Positions 47,319 through 58,368 of a stretch of DNA of 64,000 bases are shown piece after piece. The position numbers were made by a program, and so were the translations under genes. Under the pieces are notes generated by a model. That model did not search any database. It was not told where the DNA came from and saw only the letters and a list, made by a program, of their open reading frames with translations. Position 1 is the first letter of the stretch; each line of letters starts with the position of its first letter. The stretch comes from Isoetes taiwanensis (taxonomy: Eukaryota; Streptophyta; Lycopodiopsida; Isoetales; Isoetaceae), in assembly GCA_021234155.1 (NCBI GenBank), contig JAJEKV010000032.1, positions 496,001-560,000 on the forward strand. Reading direction: 5' to 3'.

Positions 47319-48241
47319 ATCAGCTGTAAATAACAGAAACTATTCTATGATATTTGGATATCCATCTCTTGAAGACATACTGTTATGGCTGTAAAAAAAC
47401 TTAACATGACAGATACAAATGCAATACCTGAAATGGACAAGATCCTTAAGCTTCACATTGGTTATACCAATGTCCTGAAATTTCAGAATATATCCGTCAC
47501 CGTTTTCGGTTCCCAGAACCTACTCGTGGCATCCTTCCCTACCATTTCCTTTACAGGTCCTGGTAGTTCAAGACTTATCAGTTCCCAACTAAGGTTGGGA
47601 GAACCTTAAGGATCTGTCCACTTCCTATTTCCTTTTTCTTAATTAAAGCCTTATTGTTTTAGAGATCCAGTTCATAAAGCTTACATAGGCCTTTCCTTCA
47701 ACTAGATTCGAAACTTATCTTAACCTTTTACATCCGTTTCATTTATGAGAAGCCTATAGTGTGCACACTATATTCCAATTTATATCTATTGCATTCAGAA
47801 GTCTGAAATTTTTCAGTTACTATTACTGCTGGATTATGCAATACCAAGTCATGCCAATTATACTCCATCACTTAGCTTCCCTGTTTTACTTCAGTTTTCT
47901 GTTTATCTTTGGTGTACTTACCGATTATATGCGAGAAATAAGCTGATAGACACTACTTTTCCACCTATTTCAAATGTTCTTATCCCATAAACTCCAAATA
48001 TGTACAGCAAATTAACATCTACTGAAAATTCTTTAAGCTAAAACATAATGTAGCCAGCCTTGTCATCAAGATAAACCTTCCTTTCAACATGTTTTTCCAA
48101 AAAATTATGCATAAAGTTTTGCATACAAAAACGTGCTCATAATAAGCTTACATGATAAATTGTCTTTTCTTCTTTGTCAAGCCGTCTCCAAAGTTTAAAT
48201 TCCATTCAGATATTGTTCATGTAAACTTAAAACTTGCTTAC

Positions 48242-48379
48242 CGTGCCATATAGGAGTGAACCTACGATTACTTTGCAAAAGAAAGAGGTATTCAAAGTCA
48301 AATATCTGCCAAATTTGCACTGTCTTGTGCACTTGTCTGGATCCCACACAAACTATTTTGGAGGAGTTAGACAGGTTAC
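48242..48379 (-). CDS. Candidate internal exon in the 5' terminal repeat
   Basis: On the minus strand, tttcaatgcag precedes a 138-bp open stretch (NLSNSSKIVCVGSRQVHK and on to RRFTPIWH) that is followed by a consensus-like donor gtaagcaag. The exon ends one base into a codon. The next acceptor, tttacag at 47324-47330, opens two bases before a codon that leads in frame into the 552-residue ORF. This phase match argues for real splicing across about 0.9 kb from the terminal repeat into the body. The same exon copy exists in the downstream repeat (41345-41482). Confidence 0.45.
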
Positions 48380-48942
48380 CTGCATTGAAACATGCACAAG
48401 TTAGCTTTAGACAAGGTAACCATGCAAGCAATGACAGGTAAGCAGTTGTCTAACACGGCTCTTCGCCTTTCACCAAAATAAAAGCGAAACATCATGCATA
48501 CTAGCAGAAGAAAGTACTTAAACTTGCAGTAAATGCAGCAGAAAACTATTAAACCAGCAGATCCCCTGCTGAAAACCTGGTTGGGCGCCACGAAATCCGT
48601 GTCATCCACTTCTTGTCCGTTGATGTCTTGCTGTTGCTCAGCTTCCATTGCTTCAAAACTATCTGCTATACTTGTAATTTCCGGGCAGCATGTTTCCTTG
48701 TTGCCAACACCACTGCTATTGTTGGCTTTGAAGAATTTTTTAACCGTACTTGCCTTGTTAGGTGGAACACAAGCCAGATTGTATCTCTGCACAATCTTCT
48801 CCAAGAAACCCTTACTTGGCTGTGCCATATTTTCACTCTCCATTTTGCATAGCGTCTTTAGATCGATGCCTGCTCTATCAATGAGGTCGAGGAGTTTGGC
48901 TCTAGTGAGCCCTTTGTTTTGGGATCCCTCCTGTTTCCCCAT
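48376..48942 (-). CDS. Penelope-like element ORF-a / first exon, within the terminal repeat
   Basis: The ATG at 48942 opens a 188-codon frame. The first 125 or so residues are hydrophilic and protein-like (GLTRAKLLDLIDRAGIDLK, LEKIVQRYNLACVPPNK, EQQQDINGQEVDDTDF). After about VAPNQ the frame turns hydrophobic and Cys/Phe-rich, as translated intron would. The likely meaning is a first exon ending near 48560-48500, spliced to 48379. I cannot fix the donor: phase-compatible gtttaa is weak, and a stronger gtatgc is in another phase. No family is recognised; a role as N-terminal part of the 552-residue protein is inference. Confidence 0.5.
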   Translation of the reverse strand: MGKQEGSQNKGLTRAKLLDLIDRAGIDLKTLCKMESENMAQPSKGFLEKIVQRYNLACVPPNKASTVKKFFKANNSSGVGNKETCCPEITSIADSFEAMEAEQQQDINGQEVDDTDFVAPNQVFSRGSAGLIVFCCIYCKFKYFLLLVCMMFRFYFGERRRAVLDNCLPVIACMVTLSKANLCMFQCR

Positions 48943-49964
48943 GGCCGGCAGGGCCTTGCTATACTTAGATGCAAAGTGCTACTGGAAGTGGTGCTGCCTT
49001 TTATATTATCGGCTTGCCCTATTTCTGCTTTTTCTGCTATTCCGGCCATCTCCATCTGCCACCACTTTCCCTTAACCGTATCTCATACCTTTTTGCTGAT
49101 TTGCGATCCCTTTTTTTTGCTTGTACTAGGTCTGTTATGGTCCAGCCTGCATCCGGCCCCTTGAGGCTTGCTCATTGCGGCTACATGCTTAATCTAAGCG
49201 TCCAGATCGATCTTGTTTTTTACTTTGCTTCATCCTTCCAAGCTAGCCCTAATTCTGATACGTTCCAGCCTGGGCTAACCCTAAATCTGGGCTTCATACG
49301 AAATTACCATGTCAATGCTTTCCACTGAATTCTAATTTTATGCTATTGTTACTGCCCCCCTATTTTTCAATGGTCTTATTTTATGTGTACTCCCTAAGCA
49401 GACCACTTATTTCTAACAATCATGGTGGTAAACGAACCTAAGTAATATTTTATTTCAATTTTATTCCTACAGTGCCCTTAAGCTCCTTAGCATGATAATT
49501 CTAAACAAATGTTTCCACTTGACCTTGCACCCAATTTGCTTTAGGCTTTTATTCAACTTACCTTTCTCGTGGTTGGGCCCAACCCATGCGCTTCTGCATG
49601 TGCAGGGGGTATTCTTCCTCCTTCATGTGTTCCCCCTATATCTGTAATGTGGCTCAGAAACCTACATCATTAGGCTCATTAATGCTTTGTTTCCTTTTGT
49701 CCCTTACATACACATTAGATGTCCTAGGCTTATCCTGTGCCACTGTTAAGGGTTAGTCTTACCTCCCAGCCACATGGGGTGTGCATACAAGCCTTGGGCT
49801 TTGGCCATAACACCTGTTGTTCTTCTTATTTTTATCCCATCTATGGCCTCCAATCCCCTTTCCAAGAGGTCTTTTTCATCTTTAATCAGTTGTTCCCAAC
49901 CTTAATTCCTGCATAATGCACTTAAGCAAACCATACAAAGACCGTTTGGATATATATATATTTA

Positions 49965-51392
49965 TATCAGTTATATATATAAAGGTATATCATAAACTTT
50001 TCTATATAATGTGTTTGATTCTTACATGCCCGGATGTCGTCCGTTTAAGGTGGGTCCAGTGAGGTGGCAGCATCAGAGCCATCCATTCCTTATGGGCATG
50101 CATGGAGGCATGCATGGGTCATGCATGGGGGCATGCACCACATCCCCGGACCGTTGGATCAAAAGAGGAGGATAAATCCTAGCCCTTGGTTTTTTATGAG
50201 GAAGGTGCAAGGAAGGTCCTTTAAAGTGACTTTGGTGTAGCAGATCTTAACCGTTAGATCAAAAGGTGAGCATAAATCTTAGCCATTGACTTTTTAATAT
50301 TAAATTGTTTTTTTTTTAAAGGAGGTGAGGTGGCAAAGCATTTATGAATGGACTTTCTATGAAGCTTCCTTCTGTTTAATCGCATTCAAAGGTACGTAGC
50401 TTGCAGTAGAGGGGTCGGATGAAGGTGGGACCCACGCCATTGGACTCCTCTCATCGAGAGCTTTTTAATGAGTGGTGGTTTGGCATAGTTCCGTTGTAGT
50501 TGGAGCCAATGTGATCGAACTCTAAGGGAATCCGTAGGAATCTCGGAGAATCTAAAGGAATCTTCATAAATACTTGGAGAATCTAGAGGAATCCTGATGC
50601 AATCATGGAGAATCTTCATAGAATTTTAGAGAATCTAAAGGAATCTCAAGAGAATCTTAGGGAATCTATGGGAATCTCAAGAGAATCTTTGGGAATCTAT
50701 GGGAATCTCAAGAGAATCTTGGAAATCAAAGGGAATCTCAAGAGAATATTTGGAAAATCAACGGGAATCTATAGGAATCACGAGAGAATCTTTGAGAATT
50801 TAAGGGAATCCAAGGGAATCTTTATAGAATCTTTAAGAATCTAGAGGAATCTTGATGGAATCATGTCAAGTCTAAGGGAATCTTCATAGGATCTTAGAGA
50901 ATAGAGGAATCTTTAGGAATCTAAAGGAATCTTTCTAAAAGCTTTGAGAATCTAGTGAAATCATGATGGAATCTTGGAGAATCATGGAGAATTTTCCTAT
51001 AATCTAAAGGAATCTAGGAGAATCTTCATCAAATCTTGGAGAATTCAATAGAACTACATAGAATTTTGGGGAATCTAGAGGAGTCTTGGGATAATCTTTG
51101 GGAATCTAGACAAATATCAAGAGAATCTGTGGGAACCTAGGGGAATTAAGGGAATGTTCATAAAATCTTTAAGAATCTTGATAGAATCTTGGGAAATCTA
51201 GGGAAATCTTCATAGAATCTAGGGGAATCTCTATAGAATCTTGGAGAATCTTGGCATAATCTTTGGAAATCTAGGAGATTCTAAAAAGAATCTTTGTTAA
51301 CATAGGATTCATAAAGAGCCTAGGGAAATGCTTATAGAATCTTCATTGAATGACTCTGCATTGGCTTCCGGTCGAATTTGTGCAGTCCCTCA
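49965..51392 (+). repeat. GAATCT-tailed element, copy D
   Basis: Begins tatatcagttatatatataaagg directly at the Penelope-like element end. It has the same head as copies A and B (gcatgcatgg palindromes at 50095-50140) and a GAATCT tail (50515-51340). It ends with gcattggcttccggtcg and cagtccctcatatatata. It is the most complete copy together with A. Confidence 0.7.
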
Positions 51393-51397
51393 TATAT

Positions 51398-52690
51398 ATA
51401 TACAAGAAATTTAATGCGTCCTACGGCACATTGTTCCAGTTTTAGCATGTTCTTACGGTGCAAGGCCCTATCGTGCTCTAGATAACCAACGATTCTACTG
51501 AGATTCTCTTGTGATTCCTCTATATTCTTCAACATTCTATGTACTATATTTAGCATTCATGAAGATTCCCCTAGATTCTCTTAGAATTTTCTATTTTGAT
51601 TAAGGTGCTTACCCATGAGCATTTAGAACCTTCCAAAATAATCTATTTTAGATCTGTGCAACATTTCTAAAATACTGAGAAGCTTGCCCTGAGCATCTAG
51701 AACATTTTTTTTTCAACATTTATATTGTACACCTTTATCATGAAACATTTTAGAACATTCTATTGTGGCTCTTTGCAAAATCTTAAAAAAAACTCTAAGA
51801 TTTCATCAAGATTTTCTTAGATTCTCTTAGATATTATGAAGATCCCCTTAGATTCAACTAGATTTTAAAGCGATTATCTGGACTTGTAAATATTTTCCTA
51901 CATTCTCTTACAATTTATGAGATTTCCTTATATTCCCTTTAATTCTCCTCGATAACCTTACATTCTAGAAATTTCTAGAACTTTCTGGAACATTCTGAAA
52001 CTTTCAAAACATCCTAGAACTTTCTGTAAGTATTTCCCTATTCCCTTACATTTCCAAAGATTCCCATTCTTGAACTATCTAGAATGTTATATTCTATTTT
52101 ATCTTAATTAGAATATTACCCTTAAGTATATTTGAAACATAAATTTTTCATAGAATTAATGCTTGGTCTAGTGGTTAGAGTGGGGGGTTTGGGGGGTTGA
52201 GGGCCAGGGTTCGAATCCCTCCAATAACATAAAAAATTTTAAAAGCCTTTCCTTAAGATACGAGCATTCAACATGAGCCTTAGGATCTTAGACTCGATCA
52301 ACGATCAAGATCTCACCATATAAAAGCAATATGAGCCGTAGGATCTATTACATATAATTCCCAAAGCCATCCGGACCGTAGGATATGTGCCAAAGCCACC
52401 GGTAGGATCTCGGATCGACGATCGGGATCAAGAGCAACCTGGTCGCTAGATCGATTACATATAATTCCCAAAGCCACGTGCACCATAGGATGTGTCCCAA
52501 ACCAGCGTGAGCGGTAATCTCGGGACAAACGATCGGGATCCGAATCAACTGGGCCGTAGGATCGCTTACATATAGTCTATACAAACTCTCCCAAGCCATC
52601 AGGGGCGCCGATCGTCCCAAAGCCCAGTGATAGTAGGATCTCGAATCAACGCCGAGATTCAAGAGGACAAACATAAGAACATATATATGT
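51398..52690 (-). mobile_element. (TA)n-bounded element with tRNA-like module, copy 1
   Basis: On the minus strand it begins gttcttatgtttgtcctc (52682) and ends acgcattaaatttcttg next to TATATA (51404), the same ends as copies 2 and 3. One half is made of gatc(c/t)tacgg-ctcacgtggctttggga repeats, the other of ttctagaa/gaatct repeats, with the tRNA-like module between. No protein is encoded. The class is unknown; it could be a composite SINE or a (TA)n-targeting MITE. Confidence 0.6.
52161..52226 (+). promoter_or_regulatory. tRNA-like A box and B box (pol III promoter), copy 1
   Basis: tggtctagtggttagag fits the tRNA A box (TRGYNNARNGG) and ggttcgaatcc fits the B box (GGTTCRANTCC), about 40 bp apart. 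The interior is G-rich and does not fold as a tRNA, and there is no anticodon stem. This is a tRNA-derived promoter module as in SINEs, not a tRNA gene. Confidence 0.65.
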
Positions 52691-52703
52691 TAGATATATC
52701 CGA

Positions 52704-54020
52704 TATATATATGTTCTTATGTTTGTCCTCCTAAACTGAATCGCTGATCCGAGATCCCACGACTCACGTGGCTTTGGGACGATCCCACCCCGTATGGCTT
52801 GGGAGTTTGTGTATAGACTATATATGTAAGCCGCATCCTACGTCCCCAAAGTTGATTTGATCCCGATCGTCGGTCCGAGATCCTACGGCTCACATTGCTT
52901 TGGGACACATCCTACCTACGGCACATGACTTTGGGAATTATATGTAATCCATCCTATGGTCCGTGATTGTTCTTGATCTTGATCGTCGATCTAGGATCCT
53001 ACGGCTCATGTTGCTTTAGATTTTTGCCACATGGCACGATCTCGGCCCACGTTGAATGCTCATCCTTTAAGGAAAGGCTTTTAAATTTTTTATGTTGTGT
53101 GGGGGACTTGAACCCTGGTCATTGACCCCCCAGCCCCCCATTCTAACCACTAGACCAAGCATTAATTCTATGAACAATTTATGTTTCAATTATACTTAAG
53201 GGTAACAATCCAGTTAAGATAAAATAGAGTATAACATTCTAACTAGTTCAAAAGAGTTCTAGAATGTTCTGGAAGGCTCTAGAAAGTTCTATAATCTTCT
53301 AGAAAGTTCCAAAATATTCTAGAAAATTCTAGAACATAATCTGGGGGGAATCTATGAAAATTCTTCCAGAAAGTTTCAAATTGTTCTAATAGGTTCTAGA
53401 ATGTTCGAGAATGTAGGAATCCATGGGAAGGTAAGAGAATCTAGAGAAATACTTCCAGAAAGTTCTAGGATATTTTGAAAGTCTCAGAATGTTCCAGAAA
53501 GTCTTAGAAGCCTTAGAATGTTCTAAAAAGTTCTAGAATGTAAAGGAATCCGTGAGAATCTAACTAATCTAAGAAAATCTCATAAAATGTGAGAGAATCT
53601 AGGAAAATATTTACAAGCCTAAGGGAATCTCTTAAAATCTAGGGGATCTAAGGGAATCTTCATAAAATCTAAGGCAATCTAGGAAAATGTTGATGAAATC
53701 TTAGAGTATCTAAGGGAATCTTTATAGAATCTCTTTGAATCTAAGGCAATCTCATAAAATCTAAAGGGATCTAAGGGAGTCTAAGGGGATCGCCATAGAA
53801 TCTTGGAGAATCTACGAAATCTAATGGAATCTAGAGGGAATCTTATAAAATTTAGAGGAATCTCCACCTAAACCTCCAAGAGAGCCTTCAGAGAATCTTA
53901 GAGAATCTATGAATTTAGAGTATTCTCAAGACATTCTTTTTTAGAATGTAGGGCAAGAAGAACTTAAAAGAGGAACATGCTAAAACTCGAACATGCACCG
54001 TAGGACGCATTAAATTTCTT
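52704..54020 (+). mobile_element. (TA)n-bounded element with tRNA-like module, copy 2
   Basis: Starts at gttcttatgtttgtcctcc (52713), in mirror image to copy 1 across a 16-bp AT spacer, and ends acgcattaaatttcttg at 54020 before TATATA. The internal order is the same as copy 3. No gene is seen. Confidence 0.6.
53098..53163 (-). promoter_or_regulatory. tRNA-like A box and B box, copy 2
   Basis: On the minus strand tggtctagtggttag (A box) and gggttcaagtcc (B box) flank a G-rich spacer. It is equivalent to the module at 52161 and has the same orientation relative to its element. Confidence 0.65.
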
Positions 54021-54042
54021 GTATATATATATATATATATCT

Positions 54043-55420
54043 GATATATATATGTTCTTATGTTTGTCCTCCTAAATCCGACCGTTGATCCGAGATCGCA
54101 TGCGGCTCACGTGGCTTTGGGACGATCCCACGGCCCGGATGGCTTGGGAGTTTGTGTATAGACTATATATGTAAGCGATCCTACGGTCCGTGTTGCTTTG
54201 ATCCCCGATCGTCGGTCCGGAGATCCCACGGCTCACATTGCTTTGGGACACATCCTACGGTGCACATGGCCTTGGGAATTATATGTAATCGATCCTATGG
54301 TCCAGGTTGTTCTTGATCTTGATCGTCGATCTAGGATCCTACGGCTCATGTTGCTTTAGATTTTTGCCACATGGCACGATCTCGGCCCTTGATCGGGTCC
54401 AAGATCCTACGGCCCACGTTGAATGCTCATCCTTTAAGGAAAGGCTTTTAAAATTTTTATGTTGTGTGGGGGATTTGAACCCTGGTCATTAACCCCCCAG
54501 CCCCCCATTCTAACCACTAGACCAAGCATTAATTCTATGGAAAATTTATGTTTCAAATATACTTAAGGGTAACAATCCAGTGAAGATAAAATGGAGTATA
54601 ACATTCTAACTAGTTCAAAAGAGTTCTAGAATGTTCCGGAGCTCTAGAAAGTTCTAGAATCTTCTAGAAAGTTCCAAAATATTCTAGAAAATTCTAGAAC
54701 ATAATCTGGGGGGAATCTATGAAAATTCTTCCAGAAAGTTTCAAATTGTTCTAATAGGTTCTAGAATGTTCGAGAATGTAGGAATCCATGGGAAGGTAAG
54801 AGAATCTAGGGAAATACTTCCAGAAAGTTCTAGGATATTTTGAAAGTCTCAATGTTCCGAAAAAGTCTTAGAATGTTCCGAGAAAGCCTTAGAATGTTCT
54901 AAAAAGTTCTAGAATGTAAAGGAATCCAGGGAGAATCTAACTAATCTAAGAAAATCTCATAAAATGTGAGAGAATCTAGGAAAATATTTACAAGCCTAAG
55001 GGAATCTCTTAAAATCTAGGGGATCTAAGGGAATCTTCATAAAATCTAAGGCAATCTAAGAAAATGTTGATGAAATCTTAGAGTATCTAAGGGAATCTTT
55101 ATAGAATCTCTTTGAATCTCATATAATGTAAGGGAACCTAAGGCAATCTCATAAAATCTAAAGGGATCTAAGGGAATCTAAGGGGATCGTCATAGAATCT
55201 TGGAGAATCTACGGAAATCTAATGGAATCTAGAGGGAATCTTATAAAATTTAGAGGAATCTCCACGAAACCTCCAAGAGAACCTTGGTAGAATCTTAGAG
55301 AATCTATGAATTTAGAGTATTCTCAAGACATTATTTTAGAATGTAGGGCACGACAAGAACTTGCAACATATAGGAACATGCTAAAACTTCGAACATGCAA
55401 TCGTGGGGCGATTAAATTTT
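54043..55420 (+). mobile_element. (TA)n-bounded element with tRNA-like module, copy 3
   Basis: A direct neighbour of copy 2, separated only by TATATA-ctga-TATATA. It starts gttcttatgtttgtcctcc (54053) and ends in a degraded cgattaaatttt (55420) before an AT microsatellite. It is closely similar to copy 2 along the whole length, including the ttctagaatgttc and gaatctaaggg repeat half. Confidence 0.6.
54471..54536 (-). promoter_or_regulatory. tRNA-like A box and B box, copy 3
   Basis: On the minus strand tggtctagtggttag and gggttcaaatcc, spaced as in copies 1 and 2. Confidence 0.65.
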
Positions 55421-55423
55421 AAA

Positions 55424-55765
<342 letters not shown>

Positions 55766-56768
55766 TTTTTTACGCTTTATACCACAAATATGTGTCATCA
55801 TACAATTCATAATGTGATTCAGATAAAACGTCATGACATATTGAACCTATCCCCGTGTATGAGTTGAGGTTATATGCATGTTTAAAATGACATGCGTGTT
55901 ATGACAAGAGGGTGCGTTATGAAATTGTTACTTGCGGTTTTGATTCGCATGTCGCGGTTAAAGAAGTTTTAGCGATATTAAGAGTGAAGCATGTTTTGAA
56001 GTTGAGAATGACATTTATCTTGAAGAGACGCAAAGATTTGGCCACAATGTCACTTCCACCAGGTAGCTTATAGAAAATGGAAAGGTCAATAAGTGAATTC
56101 TTAGTCCTTACAATATTTAAAGTGTTTTGCGGATAAAGAACATGTCTAGAGGGCCATATCATGGACAAGAACTAAGTGATAATCGCATCATCACCTAGTA
56201 TGAAAAGCAAAGTTGATCACAAATCCATGTAAGGAGAAAAGAGGGACTAACCAGTGCCTTAAGCAGAATAATTTGAGAGGAAGAATGTTGAGTACCCTAT
56301 GAAAAAAGAATTGTAATGCTGAAGGAGCAGTATAGGCGACCGAAAACAAATAAGTCAATCCTTGAGATCGAGGAATCATATTCACCTGGTAACTTAGCAA
56401 TTCCATCTCTTAACTTCCACTTAGTACGTGTTTTTAACATTTAAATTCTACAGGAAGTACAAAAGAGCGGTGTGGCTACTATAAAGAATAATAAACGTAG
56501 CGGATGACATACATAGCGATCCCTCTATGTTCTTGAATCAATAAGCGGCTTAAACTGCCTATGAAGCTTTTAATTTTGAGCTTGAAGGAGTTTTTGTGCA
56601 AGTCGTTTGAGAAAGGGGGAACTATTGCCCGCCAGCCTTCAAGATGGTGATGGAGGCAAAGCATCTCAATCTCTCAAAGATATTGGTTTTGCGTCCAAAG
56701 AGCATTGGAGTTTTGGAATGGTGCGTGGAGCACTTCAGGGTTGCTATATATATATATATATATATATA
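55766..56768. other. Interval without a recognisable gene
   Basis: About 1 kb of AT-rich DNA. Only short, unremarkable open frames occur on both strands. It ends in a (TA)n run at about 56743-56768, the apparent target of the Helitron insertion. Confidence 0.5.
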
Positions 56769-56837
56769 TCTATCTATATAGTAATAAAAGCAAAATGTAG
56801 TTTGTGCGGGCATCTCTACCGATCAATTTCTTTTCCC

Positions 56838-57996
56838 ACTTTTCATTTTGGACCGCCGATAGGTAGTTATTATTTTGAGCCAAACCCAAATGCGATCTTG
56901 GGATCATTTTTACTTTATTTTTACTTTTGTAGCATGAGCTCTTTGCGGCTTGCTTCTCCTATTTGTCGCCTCCATTTTCATATCAAATCTGACTCATTTT
57001 ACGCTTAAACCGCGATTCACGCTTTATAGGTGCATTGCAAACCTATTATGATAGGTGGTAGGTCGACCTTTAATTGTTTGTGGTTCTTGAAATTCGGGAG
57101 GCGGTGCCCTTTTTTCGATTTTTTTTCTTAAACTTTTAGTCCGTGATATTTCACCATTTTATCAAACTGTGGCGAAAAAGATTTGAGCGATGGAACATGG
57201 TGCAATTAGATAAGATTTTATTGGGCTTAGATTGCTTTGTGATCATTGTATTGAAAGCCTAAACCGAGCATTTTATGAGCATTTTATATCGTAGCTTTCT
57301 TCAAGATGAAAGATCTCTCGCATCTCATCTAAAAAGATCCTACCACATCCTCTTATTCATGGAAGCAGTTCATGAGAAAGGTTAGGGTTCTTGAAATGTG
57401 GTTCCACAGCTTTCATTTTGGACCGTCAGATAGGTAGTTATTATTTTGAGCCCAGCCAAATGCGATGCGGATCATTTTACTTTATTTTTTACTTTGTAGC
57501 ATGAGCTCTTTGCGGCTTGCTTCTCCTATTTGTCGCCTCCATTTTCATATCAAATCGACTCATTTTTACGCTTCGCGATTCACGCTTCTGCTTTTAATGC
57601 TTTAGGAGTGCATTGCAAACCTATTATATATTAGATAGGTGGTAGGTCGACCTTTAATTGTTTGTGGTTCTTGAAATTAATTTTGAGGGCGGTGCCCTTT
57701 TTCGATTTTTCTTAAACTTTTAGTACAAGATATTTCACCATTTTATCAACTGGTGGGCGAAAAAGATTTGAGCGATGGAACATGGTGCAATTAGATAAGA
57801 TTTTATTGGGCTTAGGATTGCTTTGTGATCATTGTATTGAAAGCCTAAACTGAGCATTTTATGAGCATTTTATATGCAGGTAGCTTTCTTCAAGATGAAA
57901 GCGGATCTCGCATCTCATCTACGAAAAGATCCGCCCACATCCTCGGTATTCATGGAAGCAGTTCATGAGAAAGGTTAGGGTTCTTGAAATGTGGTT
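56838..57996 (+). repeat. ~580-bp tandem duplication inside the Helitron
   Basis: 56838-57403 and 57412-57996 match throughout, from cattttggaccg to aggttagggttcttgaaatg. Differences are mainly small indels. No gene is recognised in the unit. Confidence 0.8.
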
Positions 57997-58011
57997 GTAA
58001 AGGCATCTATT

Positions 58012-58188
58012 ACTTCGTGTGGGAACCCAAATGCACTTCTCTTTGTGCCGGAAACACAAATGGCCACTAATAATACAGATAAGCCCTGTACTTGTGACAT
58101 TCTTAAGCGTAGATGCTATACGTTTCAAGCTAGAAGGAGACTCCTGGATCATAAAGAGTTGAAGAACATTGATTTTAATTGTCTTTAG
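58012..58188 (+). CDS. Possible upstream exon of the captured gene
   Basis: An open stretch (GNPNALLFVPETQMATNN, then CTCDILKRRCYTFQARRR) ends in a TAG at 58186-58188. It lies 180 bp before the first recognisable carboxyltransferase exon and in the same orientation. Plastid-targeted proteins have poorly conserved N-termini, so it could belong to that gene, but I cannot confirm it. Confidence 0.2.
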   Translation, partial: TSCGNPNALLFVPETQMATNNTDKPCTCDILKRRCYTFQARRRLLDHKELKNIDFNCL

Positions 58189-58368
58189 TAGACACTACTA
58201 CATTCTTCCATTCTTTCCAGGATTTTAATGCCAATCAGGGAGATGTTCTCCTGGATTTTTTTTGTTTTTGTTTTTTTGAGTCTCTCTACATGCCCCTTAA
58301 ATGTATGAAGTATGGTAGACTTATCAATTCAAGCCTTTTTGACATACATTGGTTATTGTATCACTCAG

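Larger units (their letters stand above)
40613..49972 (-). mobile_element. Intron-containing Penelope-like retroelement with 2.4-kb terminal repeats
   Basis: The unit is about 9.4 kb, read on the minus strand: terminal repeat (49972-47511), a 552-residue ORF, a 686-residue reverse transcriptase ORF, and terminal repeat (43072-40613). The RT has Penelope-type motifs and no integrase, RNase H or protease is present. This excludes an LTR retrotransposon despite the direct repeats. Penelope-like elements are known for such pseudo-LTRs and for keeping introns. Both internal ORFs are free of stops and the two repeats are nearly identical, so insertion is recent. No GIY-YIG endonuclease is visible. 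The element sits between TA-rich sequences. Confidence 0.75.
47511..49972 (-). repeat. Penelope-like element terminal repeat, upstream (5') copy
   Basis: Same sequence as 40613-43072. Lying upstream of the ORFs on the minus strand, this copy should hold the promoter. It contains the start of the coding region (ATG at 48942) and a candidate spliced exon at 48379-48242. The right side joins directly to GAATCT element D through tatatatttatatcag. Confidence 0.9.

Noticed and set aside
40613-49972. Hammerhead ribozyme in the terminal repeats, as in some Penelope-like elements
   Set aside because: CGAAAC occurs on the plus strand (40810, 41586), but I found no CTGATGA core at a suitable distance on either strand.
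40613-49972. LTR retrotransposon or DIRS element
   Set aside because: Direct repeats would suit an LTR element, but there is no protease, RNase H, integrase or tyrosine recombinase, and the RT is of Penelope type.
52161-52226. True tRNA gene (also at 53098 and 54471)
   Set aside because: A and B boxes are present, but the G-rich middle cannot form an anticodon arm and there is no acceptor stem.
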